From: Thermoplasmatota archaeon
GTDB taxonomy: Archaea; Thermoplasmatota; Penumbrarchaeia; Penumbrarchaeales; Penumbrarchaeaceae
Direction of reading: 5' to 3'
Assembly: GCA_016928095.1 (NCBI GenBank)
Contig: JAFGLL010000012.1
Location: 1 to 35,945, forward strand
DNA: 35,945 nucleotides
The position numbers were made by a program, and so were the translations under genes. This document shows, one piece after another, positions 7,138-13,738 of the stretch (positions within the stretch are counted from its first letter, which is position 1; each line of letters starts with the position of its first letter). Under the pieces are notes generated by a model that was not told the origin of the DNA, did not search any database, and saw nothing but the letters and a program-made list of their open reading frames with translations.

Positions 7138-8444
7138 CAGGCTTCCCCCCCTTCGATCGATCGGGAACTTCCATTTACTTCCCCCACGGTCTTGTCCTCA
7201 TCATGGGACGGCATCGGTTCCTCTTTTGCATCGTCCGATGGCGTGGATGGTCCTTTCGCATCATTGGTTCTGCTTGGTCTGTCCCTGTGCTCCCTTCTCC
7301 TTCCCTTTCTGACCTGCGGCCTCTCTACCTTGTCAGCTTCGGCATGCTCTTCCCGGTCCTCATTTTCCCTTTTCTGAAAGGTCTCGATGAGCAAATTCCT
7401 AATATCCTCCAGTGTCCTGGTTGATTCCTCTGCATCCAGTTTGTCCGCCTGGTCCATCTGCGTCTTCCAGAAGGTCTCCATCTCCGCATGAAGCTCTATC
7501 CTTCGCTTAAGCCATCCGCGTCGGGATTCCCTCTCCCTGATCTGCTTGTTGGCTCCCATGTATCTTTCATGATGCAGGTTGCTCTCCTCCACTTTCTCCA
7601 AAAGTGCATTGTGGAGCTCCTCTATCATCATCAGATTGGAACCAATCTCCTCCTGGATCTCGGTCAACCTGGCCTTGATCTCGTCGGGAGTATAGCCTTC
7701 CGTTATGGCCCTCATCTTGTCAAGGGTTCCCCGAAGCTCGTCCAGGAGCCTCCTCTCGGTCTCGATCGTGATGGCCTCCGTCTCGAGCTTCCACTCGAGG
7801 TCCCTTGAGAAGTTCGAATACATCTCGACCTCTTTTCTGTGGTCCTTCAACCGCTCCTCCTTCTCCAGGAGAGCAAAGAACTCCGACCTAAGCTCCTTGT
7901 TCGTTCTTCTTAGGTCACCTCTCTTTGTTTTCAAGGCCTGTACATCTTCGTTGATGACATCACGGATAGACCTCTCGCCTTCCTTGAGGTCGATGATCTC
8001 CGGAGGTTTGATGTCCAGTTCATCCATCTCCTTGGTGTATTTCAACTTGAGATCGGAATGCTTCAAGGTCAGTTTCTCGACCATCTGCCTTCTGGAGAAC
8101 ATCTCCAGGTCTTTCAGAGGGTCCGGATGATCGTCTGGAGGAGGTGCTTCACCCTCTCGGGGGATCTCTTTTCCATCGCCCTTTTCGAGGTCAACGTTCT
8201 GTTCCCCTACCGGAGTATCCGTCATCGGATCAGGTGATGGAACATCCTTTACCTCCACGATCTCCGCCTGGATGGTGGTATTCTCTTTCCCGGTCGGGAC
8301 CGCCTCGAAATGGGGCCCATCCTGGTTTGCATCATCCTTTGGGTCCGATGGGACGGGGACCGATCGGGATGACATGTTGTGATCCTCCTCACCATTTGTC
8401 TGCTTCTCGATCTCTGTACCACGATCGTTCTCTTTATCGGTCAT
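7137..8444 (-). CDS. Coiled-coil protein with long charged disordered ends
   Basis: A 435-aa protein in three parts. Residues about 1-115 are acidic and Pro/Asp/Glu-rich, apparently disordered. Residues about 115-350 are a long coiled coil. The C-terminal 85 residues are mixed-charge and disordered, including an Arg-rich stretch (RKGRRREHRDRPSR). The helical core, with EELHNALLEKVEESNLHHER, is reminiscent of COG1340 proteins, so it may be a diverged paralogue of its downstream neighbour (inference). The frame is open to 8486, inside the end of the Lon-like gene. I prefer the ATG at 8444, but the longer form with 14 extra residues is possible and would couple it to the ATPase. Function is unknown. 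Confidence 0.78.
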   Translation of the reverse strand: MTDKENDRGTEIEKQTNGEEDHNMSSRSVPVPSDPKDDANQDGPHFEAVPTGKENTTIQAEIVEVKDVPSPDPMTDTPVGEQNVDLEKGDGKEIPREGEAPPPDDHPDPLKDLEMFSRRQMVEKLTLKHSDLKLKYTKEMDELDIKPPEIIDLKEGERSIRDVINEDVQALKTKRGDLRRTNKELRSEFFALLEKEERLKDHRKEVEMYSNFSRDLEWKLETEAITIETERRLLDELRGTLDKMRAITEGYTPDEIKARLTEIQEEIGSNLMMIEELHNALLEKVEESNLHHERYMGANKQIRERESRRGWLKRRIELHAEMETFWKTQMDQADKLDAEESTRTLEDIRNLLIETFQKRENEDREEHAEADKVERPQVRKGRRREHRDRPSRTNDAKGPSTPSDDAKEEPMPSHDEDKTVGEVNGSSRSIEGGEA

Positions 8445-8463
8445 GAAGGGTCCCGTCCTTTGT

Positions 8464-10062
8464 TCATTCGTAGCCCAACAGGTCATCGTTGTTCTCGTTC
8501 CAGTAGTTGTAAGGTGAATACTGCATCCTGGTCGATTCAGACATCTCCTTCATCACTCCGCCCTGATAATGACCGAACTTTTCCTTGATCTGGTCCTCTG
8601 CGGAGCGGTTCCTGAGGATCGCCCGGTCAACATGGTCCTTGGTTATCAGTTCCGCTTCCTCCGAAACAGCGATGTCCCCGGCTGCGCGGATCAAACCACC
8701 CATATCACGGAGCCTGAGTGTGAGAGAGCTCTTTTTGCCGTCATATCTGAGAGCCCTTTTCCTTGCTTCCTTCATTACGACCTTTACACCTGATGGGTCC
8801 AAATGGGGGATCCTACCATCCATGCGGACCTCCTGTGCAATGAACTGAACGAACCTGTTCCTGGTCCAATCGTTGTCGGGCATCGTGGTCTCCACCAGGA
8901 CCTCATATCCGGACCCTGTCACTCTTGACCGGAGGGGGGATATGATGTGGGGGAGGTCCTGTATATTGCATGCTCCCACGAAAACGAAATCGCATGGTAC
9001 ATTATCGACCTTTACGCTTGCCCCTGCACTCTGTGGGTTCCTTCCGGAAATAGGGAAGTTCTTCTCCTGCATCGCGGTCAGGATGAACCTCTGCAGATGA
9101 CCCAGATGCGGGAGCTCGTCGATAAAGAGTACACCTTCGTGAGCTTCGTGGATCGCACCGGGGACCACGCGCTCGTAAGGGGGGGTCCCCAGACCTTTAT
9201 GACCACCATAAGGATCGTGCCTCACGTCCCCGAGAAGCTCTGTCTCGGAAGCACCTGTGGCCATTATAAAATTGTTCCTTTTCAGGGATATCAGGACCTT
9301 TTTGGGTGATGCTTTTTCCTTCTCCCTTCTCGCCTCGAGCGCCTTCTGGTCCAGAACGCGTATCTTGGATCCAGCCGTCTCGTAGACCACTACCTCTTCC
9401 TTCCCGTTCACCAACCGCGTTGTCTGGACCCTGTTCTTATCCCCACCCAGTGTGTTCAATGTGGCCTTGAGCATATCTTCGAGTCCCTGCATGAAATTGT
9501 TCATGTTGGTGTTGACATCGATAGTGGCGACCCGAGGAGTGTTCTTCTGTACCTTGATATCATTGCAGTTGGGACATACCGTCTGGTTCCTGGGGGAATA
9601 GGTACCGCACTTCGGACATCTGAACCCCAGTGATTCCGCCACATCGACTGGCGCTTCCACTGGTGATATCAGCTTTTCCCTTGATATCATGGAGGCTTTC
9701 TCATCTCCCTCCACCTCCTCTGCGGTCCTTTTTTGGATAAATGGTCTTTCGGGGTACTCCGGGTTCGAGACAACGTATACCTGGGTTCGGGGTCTCGGTA
9801 GATGAGCCGCCATGGCCTGGGCGATCATTGACTTTCCGGTTCCTGGCGGACCTACCAGAAGTAGATGCCTTCTCTGCTTCGCTGCCACCTTTGCTAGTCT
9901 TATTGCTTCTTCCTGCCCGATCACCCTCTCAAGGGGATCCGGAGGTATCATCACCTGGGAGGTGTCCTCAATTTCCTGAAACGATCTCCCGGGAGCATTA
10001 CCCCCCGTACTTGCGGGTCTGTTCAGAACCCTTTTTTCTTTCGAATGGCCTCTGGGTGTCAT
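8464..10062 (-). CDS. Lon-like (LonB-type) AAA+ ATPase lacking the protease domain, with zinc ribbon
   Basis: A 532-aa protein whose AAA+ module resembles archaeal LonB: Walker A GPPGTGKS (71-78), GDVRHDPYGG (277-286), Walker B LFIDE (311-315), TAMQEKNFPISGRNPQS, VGACN sensor 1, PLRSRVTGSGYEV, and LTLRLRDMGGLIRAAGDIAV. LonB normally continues into an S16 Ser-Lys protease domain and carries membrane segments between Walker A and B. Here the protein ends soon after the AAA+ lid (tail rich in Asn/Tyr). The insert instead contains a zinc-ribbon-like CPKC-x10-CPNC (Cys148, 151, 162, 165) and no hydrophobic span. It is therefore predicted to be a soluble remodelling ATPase rather than a protease. 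SD GGTGA lies 4 bases before the ATG. Two coiled-coil genes follow directly. Confidence 0.85.
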   Translation of the reverse strand: MTPRGHSKEKRVLNRPASTGGNAPGRSFQEIEDTSQVMIPPDPLERVIGQEEAIRLAKVAAKQRRHLLLVGPPGTGKSMIAQAMAAHLPRPRTQVYVVSNPEYPERPFIQKRTAEEVEGDEKASMISREKLISPVEAPVDVAESLGFRCPKCGTYSPRNQTVCPNCNDIKVQKNTPRVATIDVNTNMNNFMQGLEDMLKATLNTLGGDKNRVQTTRLVNGKEEVVVYETAGSKIRVLDQKALEARREKEKASPKKVLISLKRNNFIMATGASETELLGDVRHDPYGGHKGLGTPPYERVVPGAIHEAHEGVLFIDELPHLGHLQRFILTAMQEKNFPISGRNPQSAGASVKVDNVPCDFVFVGACNIQDLPHIISPLRSRVTGSGYEVLVETTMPDNDWTRNRFVQFIAQEVRMDGRIPHLDPSGVKVVMKEARKRALRYDGKKSSLTLRLRDMGGLIRAAGDIAVSEEAELITKDHVDRAILRNRSAEDQIKEKFGHYQGGVMKEMSESTRMQYSPYNYWNENNDDLLGYE

Positions 10063-10092
10063 CCTTTCACCGGTCTTTCATGTAAGTGTTCC

Positions 10093-10102
10093 ATTTTATT
10101 TA
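10093..10102 (-). promoter_or_regulatory. Possible TATA box for the Lon-like ATPase operon
   Basis: TAAATAAAAT on the minus strand in the 56-base gap after dnaG. A start near 10072 would place the GGTGA Shine-Dalgarno at the very 5' end of the message. It could let the ATPase and coiled-coil genes be transcribed apart from dnaG. Confidence 0.4.
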
Positions 10103-10118
10103 CAAATGGGCCTTGGTC

Positions 10119-11450
10119 TCACTGGTTGAGATCGTCCTTGGAGAGGACGAGCACTCCCTCGGGCTCCTTTGTAAGGTTTCCCTTCTTCGATCCGACCAGG
10201 TATCTGATCTTCTGCTCGGATGCGATATCAAGCAGTCTCTGGGAGATTATTCCGTCGAAAACGACGGCATGGATTCCCGCGGATGGGGATTTCAATGTGT
10301 CGGCAAGCTGCCTTACGGCTATCTCCTGCACGACCTCACCGTTATCGTTCATCAACATCGCCTTCAAGGTCCCGGAGAGGGTCTTCAGGATATCCCTGTA
10401 TCTTGTTATCTCCACCGGTACCTGATCGACCTCCTTCTTGGGTTTGATTGGGGGCTGCTGGGGAGCAGGCTCCGGCGGTATTTCCTTGGGTGCCTCTCGC
10501 GGCTGGGGTTGAGGCTTCACGATCGTGGGTTCCCTCTTCTCCTGCTTGTTCCGATTCTGTATATCCTTTCTATCCTCGAACCTCTTCCCGTTCGTCTCCT
10601 TCCTGGGGAATTCGTCCATCAGATCGTTCATCTCAAGGTACTGCTCTATGGGCATCTTGTTCCTCAGGGATTTGATTATCTGCTTCTGAGTGAGCTCCTC
10701 CACCTCGAGTGATTTTGGTGCCCTTGCGACGAAGTCTATTTCTGCCACCTGGAACAGCTCCTTGAGGATCAGCTCTCCGCCCCGGTCCCCGTCGACGAAT
10801 GCTGTAACGACCTTCTCGTTGCTGAGCTTCTGGACCGTTGTCGGTATGTTCGTTCCGCCCACTGCGATGGCGTTCTTGATCCCGTATTTCAGAAGGTTTA
10901 TCACATCTGATCTGCCTTCCACGACTATCACGGCATCGGAGGTCTCGATATTGGGTCCTGCAGGACATTTATCCTCCCCGAAGAGGGCAACCTCGTCTAT
11001 CTGAACAGCCTGGCGTACGGTGTCTGTAAGGTCCAGACCAGCCGTCTTCCCCTGTTCCATGAGTTCACTCAGCAGTTCCTTCGCTCTCTCCACGATCTTC
11101 TGCTTCTTCTGGATCCTCACATCCTCTATCTTCACAGCATTGATCCTTGCCCTGCAAGGACCGATCCTATCGATGGTCTCAAGAGCGGCAGCAAGTATGG
11201 CGGTCTCCACCTGATCTAGGCTGGATGGGATCAATACGGTTCCCTCTGACTTTCCCTTCTTGGAGGTAATATCAACCTCTATCCTCCCCATTCTGCCAGT
11301 CTTCTGGAGGTCGCGAAGGTCCAATTCATCCCCGAGCAGTCCCTCGGTCTGTCCGAAGATCGCTCCAACGACGTCTGGTTTCTCAACCACACCATCTGCA
11401 ACGAGCTTCGCTTCGATAAGGTATTTTGTTGTAGCTGGATCAAGGTTCAT
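10119..11450 (-). CDS. dnaG: Archaeal DnaG (Toprim-domain) protein
   Basis: Archaeal DnaG carries a Toprim catalytic domain. In archaea it is found with the exosome, where it helps recruit poly(A) RNA, and it also has primase activity in some species. The N-terminus MNLDPATTKYLIEA is typical. The Toprim domain (about 165-245) shows VIVVEGRSDV with the conserved Glu and FVDGDRGG with the acidic DxD. A Pro/Gln/Lys-rich linker (about 300-350) leads to a C-terminal domain ending LVLSKDDLNQ. The frame is open to 11471, but AAGGTGA lies 4 bases before the ATG at 11450, so I use that start (443 aa). It is divergent from the ArsR-type regulator and precedes the Lon-like ATPase by 56 bases. Confidence 0.95.
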   Translation of the reverse strand: MNLDPATTKYLIEAKLVADGVVEKPDVVGAIFGQTEGLLGDELDLRDLQKTGRMGRIEVDITSKKGKSEGTVLIPSSLDQVETAILAAALETIDRIGPCRARINAVKIEDVRIQKKQKIVERAKELLSELMEQGKTAGLDLTDTVRQAVQIDEVALFGEDKCPAGPNIETSDAVIVVEGRSDVINLLKYGIKNAIAVGGTNIPTTVQKLSNEKVVTAFVDGDRGGELILKELFQVAEIDFVARAPKSLEVEELTQKQIIKSLRNKMPIEQYLEMNDLMDEFPRKETNGKRFEDRKDIQNRNKQEKREPTIVKPQPQPREAPKEIPPEPAPQQPPIKPKKEVDQVPVEITRYRDILKTLSGTLKAMLMNDNGEVVQEIAVRQLADTLKSPSAGIHAVVFDGIISQRLLDIASEQKIRYLVGSKKGNLTKEPEGVLVLSKDDLNQ

Positions 11451-11796
11451 TCTTTCACCTTCTTGTTTCATATGCGTTCAACTTCGCTTTCCTGAAAGGG
11501 TTTTCCAAACACAACGCAATCTGGGCCCAGGACGAGGTCGCATAAGCATCTCGGCCGATCCTTCCACCAAATCCTATCCCGATCTTGGGATGCACCTTGA
11601 GTGATCGTAATATTGTGATGTGAGGTCCTATCCATTACACCTGGATAACCCTTTTCACCGAGTTGATGAAGGAATTCGTATAAAAAGGTTTGCCATGTGT
11701 CCACTGAATTACAGGTATTTTCGGAGTTTTTGGTTTCCATTACAAGAAATATTGTGAATATGGTCATTTTACCAGGATTTTTTCCAGAGTAAATGA
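11451..11796. other. Intergenic region between divergent dnaG and regulator
   Basis: About 345 bases with no convincing gene; one 99-codon minus frame here lacks a ribosome site and family features. Visible elements are a perfect 10-base palindrome CTGGGCCCAG (11521-11530), a hairpin TATCCA/TGGATA with 7-base loop (11629-11647), and an A/T-rich tract with TATA-like sequence at 11679-11686. If that TATA drives dnaG, the dnaG message has a leader of about 200 bases. No riboswitch class is recognised. Confidence 0.4.
11679..11686 (-). promoter_or_regulatory. Candidate dnaG TATA box
   Basis: TTTTTATA on the minus strand. It is the best TATA-like element on this strand upstream of dnaG, predicting a start near 11657. 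The same bases read TATAAAAA on the plus strand, so direction is ambiguous. Confidence 0.3.
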
Positions 11797-11804
11797 TTTA
11801 TAAT
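11797..11804 (+). promoter_or_regulatory. TATA box for the ArsR-type regulator
   Basis: TTTATAAT, centred about 31 bases before the ATG at 11832. The expected start (about 11825-11832) coincides with that ATG, which implies a leaderless or nearly leaderless mRNA and argues against the upstream in-frame ATGs at 11793 and 11811. Confidence 0.65.
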
Positions 11805-11831
11805 CGAACAATGGATAACCTACAGTCCTCA

Positions 11832-12335
11832 ATGAAGCGTATAAAAGTAATTAACGAACCGACAGACCTTGTTGCTCTGCTACGGGCAATGGATTCACCC
11901 ACCAAGAAGGACATATTCCAGGAATGTGTCAATGGCTGGGTGACCATGAAGTCAGTGGAGGAGAGATACGGTCAGACCGGGGTCGAGGCCCTCCTGTTCT
12001 TCGAGAAAATGAAGCTGGTGGAAACCTCCTGGCAGATCGACTCCCAGTTCAACAAGGAGAAGATCTACCACACCTACTATGTCTCGGTACACATCAATAC
12101 CTCTGCAGAGATCACGGAGATATCGGATGTCCTCTACATCACTGCCATGGACGAAGAGGAGTTCATGAGGAAAGAGAAGATGGTCTATGACAAGGTTGGT
12201 TCGGAGGGGACCTTTTCAGGGGAGTTCGTCAAGGACCTCGAACTTACTCCAACCATGCTAAAGAGCCTTGTCAAGAGATCGGGAAGACTTGCCTACAAGG
12301 GTCACAGGATCGAGAGGATAGTGTCGGAGGATTGA
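11832..12335 (+). CDS. ArsR-family winged-helix transcriptional regulator
   Basis: A 167-aa protein starting MKRIKVINEPTDLV. Its first 80 residues, including LLRAMDSPTKKDIFQEC, WVTMKSVEERYGQTGVEAL and FFEKMKLVET, match the archaeal ArsR-like winged-helix family as I recall it. The middle has the KIYHTYYVSVHINTSAEI segment typical of these proteins, and a second helical region ends it. It probably binds DNA; ligand and targets are unknown, and no metal-binding Cys pair of classical ArsR is seen. The frame extends to 11793, but the TATA box position favours the ATG at 11832. It heads a plus-strand run with the Trm56-HD gene 3 bases behind. Confidence 0.8.
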   Translation: MKRIKVINEPTDLVALLRAMDSPTKKDIFQECVNGWVTMKSVEERYGQTGVEALLFFEKMKLVETSWQIDSQFNKEKIYHTYYVSVHINTSAEITEISDVLYITAMDEEEFMRKEKMVYDKVGSEGTFSGEFVKDLELTPTMLKSLVKRSGRLAYKGHRIERIVSED

Positions 12336-12338
12336 GGG

Positions 12339-13490
12339 ATGGATACGGAAGAAGTTCCGTGTTTCCCACATATAGAGGTCCTGAGGATCGGCCACAGACC
12401 CGACAGGGATAAACGCATCACCACACATGTTTCACTTGTAGCAAGAGCATTCGGGGCTCGAGGGATACATATCGATACCAGGGACCCCGTCATGGAGGAT
12501 ACCATTGACAAAGTGAAAAGGCAGTTCGGAGGGGATTTCTTCATACGCTCCGGTGTCTCGATGAGGGGTATCATGGGGCACTGGATGGGGACGATCGTTC
12601 ATCTGACCATGTACGGTATGCCTCTTGACGAGGCAGTGAAGAATATATGCCCACGAGAAAAGATCCTTGTGGTGGTTGGTGCCGAGAAGGTGCCGAGGGA
12701 GGTATACGATCTTGCACATTTCAATGTCAGTGTGGGGAACCAACCACATTCCGAGGTCTCTGCCCTGGCCCTTTTCCTTGACAGGATGCTCGGTGGGAGG
12801 GAACTCGACATGAAAATGCCAGGGGGGGAGCTTCTTATAGAACCAAACAGGAGAGGAAAGACCGTGGTCACCAACGGAAACAACCTCACCGGCTCAAGAG
12901 ACCCCGTCTCCCAAGAATGGCCCCCTGTCCCGGACCCAAAAATGTGTCTGGAGCTGTTGAAGGAGGTGGGATGCTCGAGACCGGTGATAATACATGTAAA
13001 AGCGGTCCGCGACCTTGGCATTCAGATGTTGGACCGATCCAGGAAGCTACACCCTGAAAGGGATCTGGATATCGATCCCGGTCTATTGGAGGCGGGTCTT
13101 CTCCTCCATGATATCGGAAGGTCCCAGACACATTCGATATCACATATCACCCATGGGGTCATAATTGCCCGAAGGCTCGGGCTCGACGAGCGTCTGATCG
13201 GGATGATACATGATCATCTGGGTGCGGGAGTGACCGCGACCGAAGCAACTGCACTCGGGCTCCCGCCGGAGGACCATATCCCCTCCACCCTCATGGAAAA
13301 GATAGTTTGCCATGCTGACAACCTTGTAGGGAACCGGGGACGCAGGACGTTGAAGGAAGCCGTTGAGAAGTTGAGGGAGAAGGGCGCCGATGCTGGAGCT
13401 GACCGGATGATGGAACTCCACAAAGAACTCGAGGACGCGCTCGGGATCGATATAGATGAGCTTGTTGGTACCTCACCTAAAGATTATTAA
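12339..13490 (+). CDS. tRNA (cytidine(56)-2'-O)-methyltransferase aTrm56 fused to an HD domain
   Basis: Residues about 11-175 match archaeal Trm56, a SPOUT enzyme that 2'-O-methylates C56 in the tRNA T-loop: EVLRIGHRPDRDKRITTHVS at the start, then the AdoMet knot motifs VVVGAEKVPREVYDLAHFNV and VGNQPHSEVSALALFLDR. From about 200 a second module is an HD-type metal phosphohydrolase: His219, the pair HDIG (His257-Asp258), HGVIIARRLGL, and His291 in HDHLGAG. Trm56 alone is about 180 aa; this protein has 383. The HD substrate is unknown; a phosphodiesterase or nucleotidase role on RNA ends or nucleotides is possible. The ATG lies 3 bases after the regulator stop, with GGAGG inside the preceding gene. 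Confidence 0.9.
   Translation: MDTEEVPCFPHIEVLRIGHRPDRDKRITTHVSLVARAFGARGIHIDTRDPVMEDTIDKVKRQFGGDFFIRSGVSMRGIMGHWMGTIVHLTMYGMPLDEAVKNICPREKILVVVGAEKVPREVYDLAHFNVSVGNQPHSEVSALALFLDRMLGGRELDMKMPGGELLIEPNRRGKTVVTNGNNLTGSRDPVSQEWPPVPDPKMCLELLKEVGCSRPVIIHVKAVRDLGIQMLDRSRKLHPERDLDIDPGLLEAGLLLHDIGRSQTHSISHITHGVIIARRLGLDERLIGMIHDHLGAGVTATEATALGLPPEDHIPSTLMEKIVCHADNLVGNRGRRTLKEAVEKLREKGADAGADRMMELHKELEDALGIDIDELVGTSPKDY
13483..13490 (+). promoter_or_regulatory. Possible TATA box for the small CxxC protein and glyS
   Basis: ATTATTAA at the very end of the Trm56-HD gene. A start near 13512 would leave about 11 bases before the ATG at 13523. Modest match; position is what makes it credible. Confidence 0.4.
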
Positions 13491-13522
13491 TGGGAAGCAA
13501 CCTTCCAGTGTGTGGTGTACCA

Positions 13523-13717
13523 ATGGTGAAGCGCAGCAAGGAAAGCCTGAAAGCGGAAAAAAGCAGGGTCAACCAGCTCATCGATGAGGAGAACAGGACC
13601 TGCAACAAATGCAGGGACAAGAAGGATATTGGTTGTGACGGCTGTTTCCATGATAAAAGGAAGAAAGCGCTTCAGAAAATGAAGGATGACGTACAGCAGG
13701 CTATGGCTGCCCAGTAA
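13523..13717 (+). CDS. Small CxxC/CxxC protein of unknown function
   Basis: A 64-aa protein starting MVKRSKESLKAEK. It has a charged helix, then CNKCRDKKDIGCDGCFHDKR with two CxxC-like pairs that could bind one zinc ion, then a second basic helix (KKALQKMKDDVQQAM). The frame is open to 13490, but that codon overlaps the previous stop and the TATA-like element; GGTG about 8 bases before 13523 supports the later start. It precedes glyS by 21 bases on the same strand, so co-transcription is likely. I do not recognise the family. The clean small frame, the paired cysteines and the tight spacing argue that it is real. Confidence 0.65.
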   Translation: MVKRSKESLKAEKSRVNQLIDEENRTCNKCRDKKDIGCDGCFHDKRKKALQKMKDDVQQAMAAQ

Positions 13718-13738
13718 GGTCACGATGAGAGGTTTGGC

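Noticed and set aside
8464-10062. Annotation as a functional Lon protease
   Set aside because: No S16 Ser-Lys domain is present and the reading frame ends cleanly after the AAA+ lid; the next gene begins at once.
11468-11767. 99-codon minus-strand frame upstream of dnaG
   Set aside because: No ribosome site, composition unlike neighbours, and it overlaps the dnaG start and its leader signals.
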